Shown: positions 26,760-38,887, numbered from the stretch's first letter. The stretch: DNA of 64,000 nucleotides from Tubulanus polymorphus (GCF_964204645.1 NC_134027.1:13566485-13630484); one strand, 5' to 3'. The notes: generated from the letters alone by a model not told the origin. Numbers and translations are program-made.

Positions 26760-26832
26760 TTGAATATCTGACTACTTTTGTCTATCTATGCGGAGCAATT
26801 AAATTGTCCAGATATGTCATTTCGGATTCTAG
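26760..26832 (+). repeat. Probable right terminal inverted motif of Maverick copy 1
   Basis: Matches the inverse of 10728-10801 (TCTATCTAT-GGAGC...TGTCCAGATA, GTCATTTCGGAT). It continues into GGATTCTAGATATTCATTAT, a word that also occurs at 2231 and 27712 in the same orientation. Confidence 0.55.
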
Positions 26833-27226
26833 ATATTCATTATTTTTATTAATTTATCTTGTTTTTTTAATTTGAAGTTTTTACTTGAATATTGTATTAC
26901 AGTCGTTTCTTATTATTAGTTTTTTCTTAAATTGAAAGATGGCAGCACTGGGTGTGATGCTAAAATGAATATTTGAATTTGAATTTGTTAATCAGTTAAC
27001 ATGGTAATTGATTACTAATTTGATTAAAAATTATATCATAATTAAGTTAAAAATCCATAATTCATTTATCAGTTTTCATTCCTATATTCTTTTCATTCAG
27101 AATAATTTATAATTTCAAATTTCACATATTTCTTTAGTAAACACCAGCAACATTTACATAGGTGTTTTAGCTAAGTATATAAGGCAATTCATTCCAACGC
27201 TGGAGTAGCATTGGCCAGCAGAGGCA
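26833..27226. other. No gene recognised
   Basis: AT-rich spacer between the right motif and the structured segment. Nothing supported beyond the GGATTCTAGATATTCATTAT word at its start. Confidence 0.5.
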
Positions 27227-27735
27227 TTTTGAAAATGCACCTTCGTCCACTCTCCGGGTTTCTCTTTCGGTTTCGAATTTCGAGATTGGTAGAAATTACA
27301 TTAGGCGCCTTTAATATAATGTGATTTCTGCCAATCATTGAAGGAGATCCCGGTTCACGTGGGTCGCGGGGGTGTAAGTAGAAATGACGGGGGATAAGCG
27401 TCCCGTGGCGCCTTTCAATAACGGGATGCTTATCCCCTGAAAACTCTGTAGGTCGAGGATAGGGCAATTTTGCTAAAACTTACCGTAAAAACATTGAAAT
27501 ATTCCTTTTAATCACGAGAGAGAATGACTATCCTCCTGTCCTGTGTGTGTTGTATGTACTGCGTTATTTAACTGCTATAACAACAACGTTGAATTGCAAC
27601 ACCTGTTTGATCGATCAATATTCAAATGAAGCACTCTCTTATAATAACATGTAACAGATGTTTGACTGTATGATTGTAGTTGTTTGTAAAACGACTAAGG
27701 TCATTTTGGATTCTAGATATTCATTATTTATATTT
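27227..27735. repeat. Structured conserved segment, copy B (pair of 1804-2250)
   Basis: Carries both hairpins of copy A. The GGGGATAAGC...GCTTATCCCC stem is extended here by CCG/CGG where copy A has mismatches (CAG/TGG). Contains about 52 bp absent from copy A (around 27606-27657). Small minus-strand frames inside (27189-27467) are probably not coding. Confidence 0.6.
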
Positions 27736-27740
27736 TTTAT

Positions 27741-28067
27741 TTAATCAACAATTTCTAAATCATGATGACCGTCTTCATTTTTCCCATGATAGATTATTTT
27801 AAATCCTTCTAAATCTTTTAATTCTTCTGTACTCAATGAAACCCATTTATCAGGTAAAAACACTTTAAATTGTCGCGATGTACTAACATTACAGTAGCTT
27901 AAATTCGCTGATACTTTCTCTCCATATTTAGTTTTTATCTTTTCTAATTTCAATATTTTATGTTCAATTTCTTTTGTAACATCAACTAACTTTTTTATTT
28001 CAAATTGTTTTTTTGCTGGTTTAATTCTGTTATTTATTGTTGCTAAGAATGCTTTTCTATCTCCCAT
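27741..28067 (-). CDS. Small Maverick-associated protein, unknown function (copy B)
   Basis: 108 residues, differing from 2263-2589 at only two residues that I can see (I/V near residue 28 and E/Q near residue 66). Same start context and same upstream module. See 2263-2589 for layout. The identity of the two copies implies a recent common source. Confidence 0.7.
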   Translation of the reverse strand: MGDRKAFLATINNRIKPAKKQFEIKKLVDVTKEIEHKILKLEKIKTKYGEKVSANLSYCNVSTSRQFKVFLPDKWVSLSTEELKDLEGFKIIYHGKNEDGHHDLEIVD

Positions 28068-28150
28068 TTATTAGGAAAAAAAATTACTTGTGGTGATGAG
28101 TGGTGTCTCGCCCTCTCGCCCTCTGATCTGAAACCCACATCTTCCTATTA
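28068..28150 (-). promoter_or_regulatory. Shared upstream module, copy 4
   Basis: Minus-strand version nearly identical to 15061-15143, including GTGGGTTTCAGATCAGAGGG, GCGAGAGGGCGAGACACCAC and CTCATCACCACAAGTAA. It drives (by inference) the 28067 gene. Confidence 0.65.
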
Positions 28151-28404
28151 CTTATGTTTTTTATTTAAAAAACAGTACGAGTTTTATTTTATCAATTTTA
28201 TTAATTTTATACTATATTTAGATATTATCTTAATAAAATATATATATTATGTTAAATTTAATATAGAATACAAATATTATATATTTATATTCGTATCATT
28301 CGTACCATTCGCATGTTTAAAAGTGAAATATATATATTATTAAATCGTACACTCGTACACTAGTACAGTTCGTACCATTCGTACCATTCGTACACTCGTA
28401 CATC
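28151..28404. repeat. AT-rich spacer with CGTACC/CGTACACT short repeats
   Basis: From 28291 on, CGTAC words recur about ten times (ATTCGTACCATTCG, TCGTACACTAGTAC, TTCGTACCATTCGTACCA). Inverse of the TACGA array at 14975-15033. Confidence 0.75.
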
Positions 28405-28421
28405 AATATGTAAATAAAAAA

Positions 28422-29025
28422 TTAATCTTTTTCAATTTCATATTTTTCTTTAAGCTTATTATATTCTAACAATATACTCCTTTTCATTGATATTGGTATA
28501 GTTCCTAAATGATTCCCGAGTTTATATTTATCGAATGTTGCTCTTGAAAATATTTTTGGAATATAATTTTCGATTTCAGTTTTAGATGGATGTTTATTTA
28601 AAAATTCTCTAAAATCATGATATTTAAGTTCAAATAAGTTCATTGCATAAGTTACATTTGGTTTAAAGTTATCTAACTTTTTCAATACGGTAACTATATC
28701 ATTACTCGAGAAATAATCTATAAATGTTTTTCTGTACCACCGATAATCTGATATATTCATTTTATTAAATTTCGGGTAAATAACTTTTGGATTTTCTATT
28801 ACATTATCTGTACCAATATGTTTAATTGAGTATCTATGATTCAATTGTTTATCATATATTACATATTCTTTACATTTTTCACACCAAGATTTAAATACCT
28901 GTATTGCATGGGCTGAATCATTTCCACCTTTGGTTTTTAATTTATAATGTTTTGACCAATTAGTCTTTGCTATACATTCATTACAGAAGGCACAATAATT
29001 TTGGTCTTCTTTGCATTTATCTTTT
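28422..29025 (-). pseudogene. Maverick minus-strand zinc-finger protein, N-terminus lost
   Basis: The open frame runs from about 29025 to the stop at 28422. It holds two finger-like blocks: YCAFCNECIAKTNWSKH and WCEKCKEYVIY...NHRYSIKH, then a helical C-terminal region rich in K, Y and E without known motifs. A stop (ANI then TAA) upstream and no ATG in TAAATG context show the start is gone. Distinct from the finger gene at 3276-3975 and from 46634-47746, though the finger style is the same. Confidence 0.55.
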
Positions 29026-29040
29026 TATATATTAGCATAT

Positions 29041-30010
29041 GTTTTTACTAATTGTAAAATATGTTCATTGTTTCTGATGTACAATAAATAAACCCCCACA
29101 ACAATGGAATGAAGAAATCATCCCGTAATCCAATCAAAATACTCTCCAAAAATGCGCGAACACATTTCATTGGTTTACCCTCACCACGTGATGAGATCCC
29201 ACCGATTCTTGAAACGTGATCGATGTTATCCCTTCCCTCCGTTACGGGGGCAGAAGAATTTCCCAACCTCAGTTTTATTACAGGGACTATCATCAAAGCT
29301 TTTGTCATACCCACCACAATTCAGCTGATCGTCGCATTATCCAGAAACATACAATGCGCCCTGTATCATAATTTTGAAAATAAAATTCAGGTGACCACCA
29401 ATCGTACTCTCCGAACCGAAGGTGAACAATACGATAATGAGACCATAATAATCAATTACGGATACAAATAAAAGATAGTAGAAATACGCATCTCATATCA
29501 ATACCATCGAAGGAGACACCTGTAGGCCTACTTAAAAAGATGCTATACCGTGAGAAAATACAGTTTCTCATCACGATATCAATTTATCAAAGTAATTCAT
29601 TCCAATCATTATATTCAAATCATTACCCTCTCAAATTACCACCGGACGCACCTTACTCAGCACAATTACAATTCATACATTCAGATAATTATATTCAACC
29701 CGTTAACCTTTAACTTCATTACACACAAATCACCGCTATGCTACCATATTTCATAGATAACCCTCATTATACATCTTTTTCCCCCTCCTTAAATTCACAC
29801 TCTCAATAACTAATCAATTATTATTATTACTTTTTATACATTGTTTTATCAACACTTCCATTACAATCCCTTACCCCTATCATTATGATGATAATGATAA
29901 AGACAGCTCCCCAATACACCCTGAAATTACGTCACATCTGACTCCAGAACAAACATTTCTACCCCAGTCTAAAGAAATTTTGCCACGAAAACACTAAAAA
30001 GCAATACAAA
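29041..30010. other. No gene recognised
   Basis: Frames of 60-90 codons overlap on both strands (29048-29317, 29223-29471, 29550-29756) without motifs. GC content is higher than in the Mavericks, consistent with host DNA. Confidence 0.45.
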
Positions 30011-30045
30011 TTTTGTCACCTCACATAACCAACCGTTTCTTGTCC

Positions 30046-30262
30046 GAGTTTCCCGGAAAGTTTGCCGACATCACCCAATGTTTGCCGAAATCACATGTCA
30101 CCTTGCCTAAACGTTTGCCAGATTTGTCGAAAACTTTGCCGGATTCACCTAAATGTTTGCCAAAAACTTTGCCGGATTTGCATAAAAAGTTTGCACAATT
30201 TGCATAAATGTTTGCCAAGTTTGCCTAAAAGTTTGTCAATTTGGCTAAAAGTTTGCCTGTGC
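30046..30262. repeat. Degenerate GTTTGCC-type tandem repeat
   Basis: TTTGCC or TTTGC occurs about 14 times in 215 bp, at irregular 13-25-bp spacing (GTTTGCCGAAATCAC, ACTTTGCCGGATT, AAGTTTGCC). Frames on both strands through it are by-products of the repeat. Confidence 0.75.
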
Positions 30263-30914
30263 CAGAACCCCCTTATAGCTATACTACTACTATGTATTTT
30301 ATTGATACACACAATAAATTGCTGTCCGCGTTTAATACAGGTCAGCAGAATTTTAGGGCTTTCACCGTTGAGTAGTAGCCTATCTGTCACGAGGCCTGAT
30401 CATGCACATGTGTAATATTAGAAAAACAATATGACTTCAATTTTTTAGGCGAAACGTTTCTTTACATATATTCCCCGCGTCTACTACTGAAATTAACTTT
30501 CGATGAATTTCTTGAGGGATTTCTCTTGATTGTTAAAACAATATCAAATCATCTCAAAAAGTATGAAATCTAGGCTGAAATACGTAGCCAATTTGGAATT
30601 GGATGAAATGTTCATGTTACATGGTACATACATATTTAACTAATACTTTTAAAGAAGATTTCTTCAAAATAAAAAATACGTCTGATAATATCATTTTTTA
30701 TGCATGTTGCTTGCTAAAAGTCACAGAATTATGTCATCTTATATGTACGCAACTTAGTAAAAGTCACAGATTATTCAAGATGAATATTGGGAAAAACAAC
30801 ACGGAAAATTTGAAATTTTTGAAACGATTAAAGTTTTTCAAAATCAGAATTTGTTGTGTTTTATTTTGTTAAATTTTGCTGTTATCAAATTTGGGGGATA
30901 TTTACCTAGAGGGG
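30263..30914. other. No gene recognised
   Basis: AT-rich DNA with a chance frame at 30603-30872. No motif seen. Confidence 0.5.
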
Positions 30915-31421
30915 ATTTTTACCGGGTGTTCGAACTTCGCTGAATCACTGAATCGCTGAACCGCTGAACCGCTGATTATTATATTAATTTCGCTGAATCA
31001 TTGAATTTATTCTTAAATACGCTGAATCTATGTAAATCTTACATATTCTAAAGACAATTGATTATTTGATCGATTTAATGAGAAATTTCGTTACGTATTC
31101 GTAAAAAAATCTAGTTAGACGGACTACGGTAACGGACGTAGTATTTAGCGGACTGCGGTAACGGCCTTCGGCGATGATCACCGGTACTACTTATACCATA
31201 GAATAGAAACTTATTTAGGTACATGTACAACCGTGGCGTTCGAGCGGTGACAACCATTTTCTCTGTGAAGAAAGGGCAATATTTAAGCAAAAGTCGTATC
31301 GCCGATCGGTAGTGTTACATGTGATAAATTCAACAGAGGAATTCCCATTAAAACAACAACTGTTTAAACGAAAATGATCACATATGATTCTGCGTGAGTT
31401 TTAACCTTACAGCTTTGTAGA

Positions 31422-32043
31422 TGTACGGACAATTTATGTACTGTTGGCTATTATTTGTATGTGAGATATCTGACTTTTTCATTGTGAATTTCTATTCATA
31501 TATTTGCCATAAGCTTTGTATTTCAATATATTCTATCTGGTTTTTGTGTGTATTTGAACAGCTTTTAGGCCTTTAGAATTTGTTTCATTCATGGTATTAT
31601 GTAAATTCTGGTCATATGACCATTTCTGCATTTCTGCATTTATTTGTCACTTGAATACTGGTGCTTGTACTGACAAGTTATAACTGGAAATGGCTCATAG
31701 ACCTTTAAGAATTTCGGAGTCTAATATAGAATGTATACATTCTATATAGGGATTTTATTGAGCCAAATATCACGGTATGTTTGTATTTTTATTCTTGTTA
31801 TATTATGTACTTCAAAAGTGGTCTAAAATAGATTGCTGTTATTTAAGTGTAATTTAATTATTAGTTTGATGTGTTATGTAATTATATCATTGTTTACTGA
31901 AAGTTGGTATGATTTCTGTATTTTTCAGTAATCTTATGTCATCGAACAAACGAAACGGATATTAGAATATATACTGATTGATGATATACGAATTTACGTC
32001 TTGGCGTTAAATGATTGAAGTGATCCCTTTTTTGCAAGGAACA
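31422..32043 (+). repeat. BEL/Pao 5' LTR
   Basis: Begins TGTACGGACA and ends GGAACA; 622 bp. Matches 37823-38432 almost base for base; the main difference is an 11-12-bp indel (TACATTCTATA) near 31740. High LTR identity implies a fairly recent insertion. Confidence 0.92.
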
Positions 32044-32063
32044 TCATTACGTGATACGGTACT

Positions 32064-33773
32064 ATGGCGTCGAGCGACAATATTACTACCAAACCCAGAC
32101 GAGATAGAAAGCTGACTGAGAGAGGGTTAGGATTCCAGAAAGATCTGAAGCTGAAAGAAAGAGATCGATTACAGAAGATTCTACAGAAAAGGTCGAGTGT
32201 TTTAAAGAAGGTTTTAGAAGATACTGACGCTGATTTCGGGAAACTGCAAACTGCCTACCAATTATGAGTCAATGATTATGATGCTTATTTGAACGCTAAC
32301 GATGTGTATGTTAGTTTGCTGTCTGAAGAAGAAAAAAGAAATCATGCGTTGGTTACACACGTAGAAGATGATTTCTTCCGAAATACTAAGAGTCAAACAG
32401 AGAAACGACTGTTAGAGCTGTCATCCAAGTTATCATCTGTAAAACGAAGTGATAGGGAATCTCGAAGTTCGAGAAAATCCCGCTCATCTCACAGTTCCAT
32501 ATCAGCAGCCCGGTTGAAAGAAGAACAGAAGAAAGCTGAACTTAATGTGCAACTTCTCATGGTGAAAAAGAAACAGGCACTGGAACTGCGACGACTGCAA
32601 TTGAAGCAGGAAGAAGAAGCTCTTGAATTGCAGACTCAAATTGATGTCACCTATGCTAGAAGTGAGGCTATTAATCTCCTTGAACATGGGTCATGTGATA
32701 TACTCAACACTACCAGGCCTGCGGTGTCTCTGAATCCTTGTGCTGCCGTTTTTAATCCGCATCCTAAAGGTGCTAATGATGCACCACGGCATGATGATGT
32801 AGAATTCAGATTATCAGCTGATCTGGATTCCATCGTAAAGCACATGAAGAAGCCGACCATTGATATAAAGAAGTTCGATGGTAACCCGTTGGAATTTAGG
32901 CGTTTTCTGCGCCAATTCAAGTCCCGTATCGTGGCGAATACTGATACTGATGATGAACGGCTTAATTTTTTGGAGCAGTATACAACGGGAACACCAAACA
33001 AGATTGTTGGGGGTTACAGTTACCTCGACTCTACAAGGGCTTATGAGGCAGCTTTAAAAGATTTAGATGAGAGATATGGTGATCCAGAAATAATAGCGAA
33101 TGCATTCATCAAGAAAGCTGTTAATTGGCCGACGATAAAATCTGACAACTGCAGAAGTTTGGATGATTTCTCAGTGTTTCTTATGGAGGTAGAAAACGCG
33201 GTCAGAGAAGTGAATGCATTGCAATTATTAGAGTATCCTGACAATATACGGAAGCTTGTGAGTAAACTGCCATATAATATGCAAGAAAGATGGAGATCAG
33301 TAGTCCAGTCCACAAAGGCAACTGGAAATCTCGTTTCACTCAACACATTGGTCAGCTTTGTGAAGAAAGAATCTAGAAAAGCCAATGATCCGACCTATGG
33401 AAAAGAAATGATGATGATTCCTGTATCCAGTGGTATCAAGCAACAGAAACCAGCGATGAAGAGACCAGAAACTGTATCAGCCATCACTGTAAATGACAGA
33501 TCTGCATTCTTTAATACCAATACTGATGAAAACCGCAGACAAACACATCTAGCACTGATGAAACCTTGTTTATATTGCAAGAGTGATCATATCTTGGCGG
33601 ACTGCCAGGTGGTGGTGAAGATTCCTTATAAGGAAAGAATCTCCTTTTTGATGAAGAACGGTTTATGTTGGGGATGTCTGAGGAATGGTCACCAAAGAAG
33701 GTTCTGCCGGGTGAAGCTAATCTGTGATAAATGCAGGAAGTTTCATCCTACAGTACTACATGATGATGATTAA
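32064..33773 (+). pseudogene. gag: BEL/Pao gag (frameshifted near its start)
   Basis: The start at 32064 (ATGGCGTCGAGC) opens a 67-codon frame ending at 32267; the rest continues in another frame to 33773. After a charged coiled-coil part comes the DUF1759-type gag core (IKKFDGNPLEFRRFLRQF near residue 198 of the second frame) and a C-terminal run of cysteine motifs (CLYCKSDHILADC, CWGCLRNGHQRRFC, CDKCRKFHPTVLH), which act as zinc knuckles for RNA binding. A TAA at 33774 separates it from pol. Confidence 0.85.
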
Positions 33774-33887
33774 AGAAGGGAACCAGCACCATATAACAAA
33801 GATGACCATTCATCAAACACACAAGAGACCAGAGAAATTGAAAGGAAGCTGTGTGGTGTTACTTTAGAAGATGATGGTTTCTGCACT

Positions 33888-36071
33888 ATGTCGATCATAC
33901 CTGTCAAAGTGAATTTGTCCGGTAGAACGAAAGAGGTCATCACTTATGCATTTCTAGACACTGGTAGCAGCGTCAACCTTTGTACCGAATCATTGAGGAA
34001 GAAATTGGCTGGATCTGGGAAAAAAGTTGACTTAAATCTGGATACAGTGACTTCAACTAGAAGATCAAACTCACAGTTACTGAATAACCTTGAAGTGACG
34101 CAGCTGTATGGTGGGGATATTGTAACACTACCAGTGATATACTCTATGGAGAAACTACCAGTAACCAGACACAGAATACCAACTGAGGAAGATATAAGAA
34201 AATGGCCTCATCTGATTGATGTCAAAATTCCTACAGTTGATGCGGATATTGGTCTACTAATTGGAGGAAATATTGCAGATGCGTATACTCCGTTTGAGTT
34301 TAGATCGGGCCCACCTGGGTCTCCACATGCCACAAGAACTAGGCTAGGTTGGATTCCGTGGAATTTGACGCGGCATGAAGGTGATATGGTAAACAAGATT
34401 AGCTCTGCTGTAGATAGGCTGGAAAAGATGGTTCAAGAAAGTATAAACTTAGATTTTCCAGAACGCTGTATAGACGAAAGACAGAACTGGTCAATTGAGG
34501 ATCGAAAGTTTATGAAGATCATGGAAGAAGGAGTAACTATGGAGAAAGGCCATTATCAATTACCTCTTCCATGGCGGAACAAGAATATACAGTTACCGAA
34601 TAATTTTGAGCAGGCAAGCCGGCAACTAGGAAGTCTGAAAAGTAAACTTCTGAAGAATGATAAACTGAGGAAAGATTACAATGTCTTCATGGATAATCTA
34701 ACAGATAAAGATTATGCAATGAAAGTTCCTGATGACCAGTTACACGCCAATCAAGGCAGGACATGGTATATTCCTCATCATGGGGTTTATTATCCGAAAA
34801 AGCCGGAAAAAGTCAGAGTCGTCTTCAATTGTCCTGCAACGTATTTTGGCTATTCGTTGAACGGTTTATTGTTGCAAGGACCCGATCTGACGAATAACTT
34901 GATCGGGGTTCTGATAAGATTTTGTCAGGACAAAGTGGCTTTGATGGCTGACATAGAGGCCATGTTTTACCAAGTAAGGATGAACCCTGATGATATTGAC
35001 TGTCTGAGATATTTGTGGTGGCCCAATGGTGATGTCACGCAGGAACCAGTAGCGTATAGAATGTTAGTGCACCTGTTTGGTGCAGTATCGTCGCCTAGCT
35101 GCTCTAATTGGGCATTACGCCAAACAGCTGAAGATAATCGGAATTTGTACAACGGAGAAGTTGTGGAAACGATACTCAATAACTTTTATGTTGATGATTG
35201 CCTAAAGTCGAGAAAAGACGATGGCAAGACATTGGATTTTGTCAAGAGTTTGAAGTCATTATGCGCGGAAGGAGGCTTTAACCTTACCAGATTCGTCAGT
35301 AATGATCGTGCAGTATTAGAAGGTTTGCTGGAACATGCTGTTGCAAAATCCTGTCAAAAGGTAGATTTAGATTTGGGCCAGCTACCCACTGAACGAGTCC
35401 TTGGAGTAAACTGGAACGTTGAGGATGACACATTTGGTTATAGGATTGTGGAGAGGAGGTCATCCGATACACGCAGGGGCATCCTGTCTACGATCAGTAC
35501 TGTATATGATCCTCTTGGAATTGCAGTTCCATTCATCCTATCAGCGAAGGTAATGTTACAAGATCTCTGCAGAGATAAGCTCGGTTGGGATGATGTGATA
35601 TCAGAAAAGTATCAGAGATTATGGGCTGAATGGCAAAAGAACCTACCATTGCTAGAAAAGTTGAAAGTATCCAGATGTTTCAAACCAGAAGGGTTTGTTG
35701 GTAAGGAAGTATCCTGTCAGCTACACCATTTTAGAGACGCTAGTGAAATTGGGTATGGCACAGTATCTTACCTGAGGTTGGAAGATGAAAATGGTAACAT
35801 CAACAGTAGTTTGGTTTTCGGTAAAAGTCGTGTCGCACCACTGAAGCAAATCACTATTCCTAGACTGGAACTGACTGCAGCTGCTTTGGCGGTGAAGATG
35901 AATAATATGATTCTGAAAGAACTGGAGTATGATGTAACGGATGTCTGTTTCTGGACTGACAGTACTGCAGTTTTGAGATATATAGCTAATGACACTGCAA
36001 GATACTTTTGTAGCAAATCGGGTGAATCAGATCCGAGAATGTACTCAAGTAGAACAGTGGAGACACATTGA
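33888..36071 (+). pseudogene. pol: BEL/Pao pol: protease, reverse transcriptase and RNase H
   Basis: Aspartic protease active site FLDTGSS (Asp at residue 24). Reverse transcriptase from about residue 285: RVVFNCPA, LMADIEAMFYQVRM (first catalytic Asp) and FYVDDCLKS (YVDD, near residue 434). RNase H follows: FRDASEIGYGTVSYL and CFWTDSTAVLRYI. A frameshift near 36000 ends the frame, and the rest of RNase H runs on at 35989-36243. Enzymes make cDNA of the element. Confidence 0.9.
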
Positions 36072-37793
36072 GGGCAAAATGAATCCTGCAGATATAGCCA
36101 GTCGTGGACTATCATTTAAAGATGTTAGTTCTGGAAGAAGTGACCTTTGGTTAAATGGTCCATCGTTCCTCAACAAACCAGAATCTGAATGGCCAGAATT
36201 GATTAATTTGTCACCACATTTCCTGATGATGAAGAAGAGCTGAAAACTGTGGCATCGATTCTTTCCAATGATGAAGATTCAGTTTTGAAGATATACGATT
36301 ATCATTCGAGTTGGTCAAGACTGAACAAATGTATCGCTTGGCTTCTACGAGTCAAAGATTACTTGAGGTCACGTATCGGTCATGGCTCAATGAACCACAC
36401 ATCACAACGAATTACGAAAGAAGAGATGGATCGTGCTGAAATGGCGATAGTGAAGCATCTTCAGAACTCACACTTTCGACGTGAACTAGAAGCATTGAAT
36501 GCAGGAAAATGTGTACCAGGAAACAGTTCCATTTCTAAATTAGATCCCATACTAGATGTTAATGGAATGATACGTGTCGGAGGTCGACTCAGAAGAGCGA
36601 ATTTGGATTATGATGTAAGACATCCTTTATTGATACCAAAAGAAACAAGAATTGGGAAATTGATGATCATTCATAGTCATATCGCTGTTGGACATTTGGG
36701 AAAGAATGCTGTCTTGGTTAACTTGAGAAAACGGTTTTGGGTTCTTGGAGCAACTCAGAAAATTAAAAATGTAACCCGTCCATGCGTTTTGTGTCGGAGG
36801 TACCGTGGTAAAGTTTGCGAACAGAAGATGGCAGATTTACCTAGTGAGAGGTTAACACCAGATCAACCTGCCTTTACAAATACTGGAGTTGACTATTTTG
36901 GCCCTATAGAGGTGAAAAGAGGAAGAGGTACAATCAAAAGGTATGGAGTTGTATTTACATGTTTGAATAGTCGGGCAGTTCATCTCGAGATGTCATATTC
37001 CCTTGATACTGACTCGTGCATTAATGCACTGAGAAGGTTTAAAGCAAGAAGAGGATCAGTGAAGTACATTCGATCGGACAATGGGACCAATTTTGTAGGG
37101 GCCAAACGTGAGCTTCAAGTCTGCATCAAGAAATGGAACACTGATAAAATCCATGAGACGATGCTGCAACAAGATGTAAACTGGGAGATGAATCCGCCTG
37201 CTGCCAGTCATTTTGGAGGTGTGTGGGAGCGGATTATTCGCTCTGTAAGGAAAATTATGTACTCATTGATTAAGGAGCAAGGGCTTCAACTCAACGATGA
37301 AAGTCTGTGTACACTGTTTTGCGAGGTAGAATCTATCCTGAATGGACGTCCGATTTCTACTATAAATAATGATGTCAATGATTTGGAACCATTAACACCA
37401 AATCATCTCTTATTGCTAGAACGTGGATCAACTTTTCCGCCTGGTGTTTTCGATTGGAATGAAGTTTACTCAAAACGACGTTGGAGGCAAGTACAGTACA
37501 TTGCCGACTTATTTTGGAAACGATGGGTTTCCGAATATCTACCGACCCTTCAAGAACGTAGTAAATGGGTAAAAAACCGAAGGAATGTTATGGTAGAAGA
37601 TATAGTGCTAGTAGTGGACAGCTGCGTTCGAAATTCATGGAAATTAGGACGTGTGATTGGTAGATGGGAGGTTAAAAATGGTTATGTACGTTCTGTCACT
37701 GTGAAGACGAATGCGGGTACTATACGTCGATCTGTTGATAAATTGTCTATGATTTTGGAATCAGATATTGAAAAAGAAAAAAAATGTGAATAA
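35989..37793 (+). pseudogene. pol: BEL/Pao pol: RNase H end and integrase
   Basis: 35989-36243 has the block HIEGKMNPADIASRG and W-L-N-G-P, normal for BEL RNase H. It ends at a TGA; the integrase continues in the next frame from 36249 to 37793. HSHIAVGHLGKNAVL...CVLCRRY is the HHCC zinc domain; the DDE core is VDYFGPI, IRSDNGTNF and WERIIRSVR; a DUF5641-like C-terminus follows (LWKRWVSEYLPTLQER region). Complete except for the frame breaks. Confidence 0.88.
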
Positions 37794-37822
37794 TTGAGTT
37801 CCCTCAATTATGGGGGTGGGTA

Positions 37823-38432
37823 TGTACGGACAATTTATGTACTGTTGGCTATTATTTGTATGTGAGATATCTGACTTTTTCATTGTGAATTTCTATTCAT
37901 ATATTTGCCATAAGCTTAGTATTTCAATATATTCTATCTGGTTTTTGTGTGTATTTGAACAGCTTTTATGCCTTTAGAATTTGTTTCATTCAAGGTATTA
38001 TGTAAATTCTGGTCATATGACCATTTCTGCATTTCTGCATTTATTTGTCACTTGAATACTGGTGCTTGTACTGACAAGTTATAACTGGAAATGGCTCATA
38101 GACCTTTAAGAATTTCGGAGTCTAATATAGAATGTAGGGATTTTTATGGAGCCAAATATCACGGTATGTTTGTATTTTTATTCTTGTTATATTATGTACT
38201 TCAAAAGTGGTCTAAAATAGATTGCTGTTATTTAAGTGTAATTTAATTATTAGTTTGATGTGTTATGTAATTATATCATTGTTTACTGAAAGTTGGTATG
38301 ATTTCTGTATTTTTCAGTAATCTTATGTCATCGAACAAACGAAACGGATATTAGAATATATACTGATTGATGATATACGAATTTACGTCTTGGCGTGAAA
38401 TGATTGAAGTGATCCCTTTTTTGCAAAGAACA
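37823..38432 (+). repeat. BEL/Pao 3' LTR
   Basis: 610 bp, TGTACGGACA...AAGAACA. Preceded by the purine tract at 37811-37820. See 31422-32043. Confidence 0.92.
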
Positions 38433-38887
38433 GTAGGGATTCGCTCTGTGGACCCCCATTCGGCTTATTCACCTGAGAATATTACCACGCATAGATATAA
38501 TAACCCATACGTGTAGTACCAAGGCCGAACCAAATTTCCTAAACCTTCCAGCAAAAAAGACAGAAATACTAAAAAACCTATGAATACAGGTACTTTATTT
38601 TAATAACATAAAATTTTATTAGACGAACCAGCAGAAATAAAATTGTTGAATGCTGGATGTAAGAAAAATAAACTTAAATTTTGGTGCAGGCCCGCGTACG
38701 CAAAGCGTTTTTATCTTGCTCTAAAAGCGTACTATCGTCAAATATGGCACCACTTATATGATTTATTATTCATTATACATTGCTCGTTTTACAACTGCTT
38801 GAAAAATTCAGTAGAATTAAGAAATGATGATTAACATAAAATTCAGCGTTTCAGTAATTCAGCAAAGTTCGAACACCCATTTTTACC

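Larger units (their letters stand above)
10728..26832 (+). mobile_element. Maverick/Polinton DNA element, copy 1 (composite, defective)
   Basis: Gene order: unknown protein A, small membrane protein, integrase, packaging ATPase, repeats, DNA polymerase with intein, small membrane proteins, coiled-coil membrane protein, capsid protein, second integrase, second ATPase, second protein A, second membrane protein. The polymerase, integrase, ATPase and capsid set is diagnostic of Mavericks. Carrying two different integrase/ATPase/A/membrane sets suggests a fusion of two related elements or one nested beside the other. All large genes are damaged. Confidence 0.85.
31422..38432 (+). mobile_element. 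BEL/Pao LTR retrotransposon, nearly complete
   Basis: Two LTRs, gag, and a pol with protease, reverse transcriptase, RNase H and integrase in the BEL/Pao order. Flanking GTAGA / GTAGG suggests a 5-bp target duplication with one later change. A purine tract TGGGGGTGGG lies before the 3' LTR. Three frame breaks disable it (near 32265, near 36000 and near 36240), as does a stop between gag and pol. Confidence 0.92.
30924..38878. mobile_element. Mutator-like non-autonomous element (~0.95 kb) with nested BEL/Pao
   Basis: The outer ends are inverted: GGGTGTTCGAACTTCGCTGA at 30924 and its near-complement ending at 38878. A 9-bp direct repeat ATTTTTACC flanks it exactly (30915-30923, 38879-38887). 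Without the BEL insert (31422-38432) the element is about 944 bp. Ends contain CGCTGAATC-type subterminal repeats. No transposase; class assigned by the 9-bp duplication only. A diverged relative lies at 40286. Confidence 0.8.

Noticed and set aside
10728-26832. Free virus or bacterial contaminant sequence rather than host DNA
   Set aside because: The elements are decayed, nested with LINEs, MITEs and LTR elements, and flanked by a host-type cadherin exon, all in one continuous sequence.
30013-30415. Overlapping frames of 64-117 residues in the GTTTGCC region
   Set aside because: Open in several frames on both strands because the repeat lacks stop words; no family.
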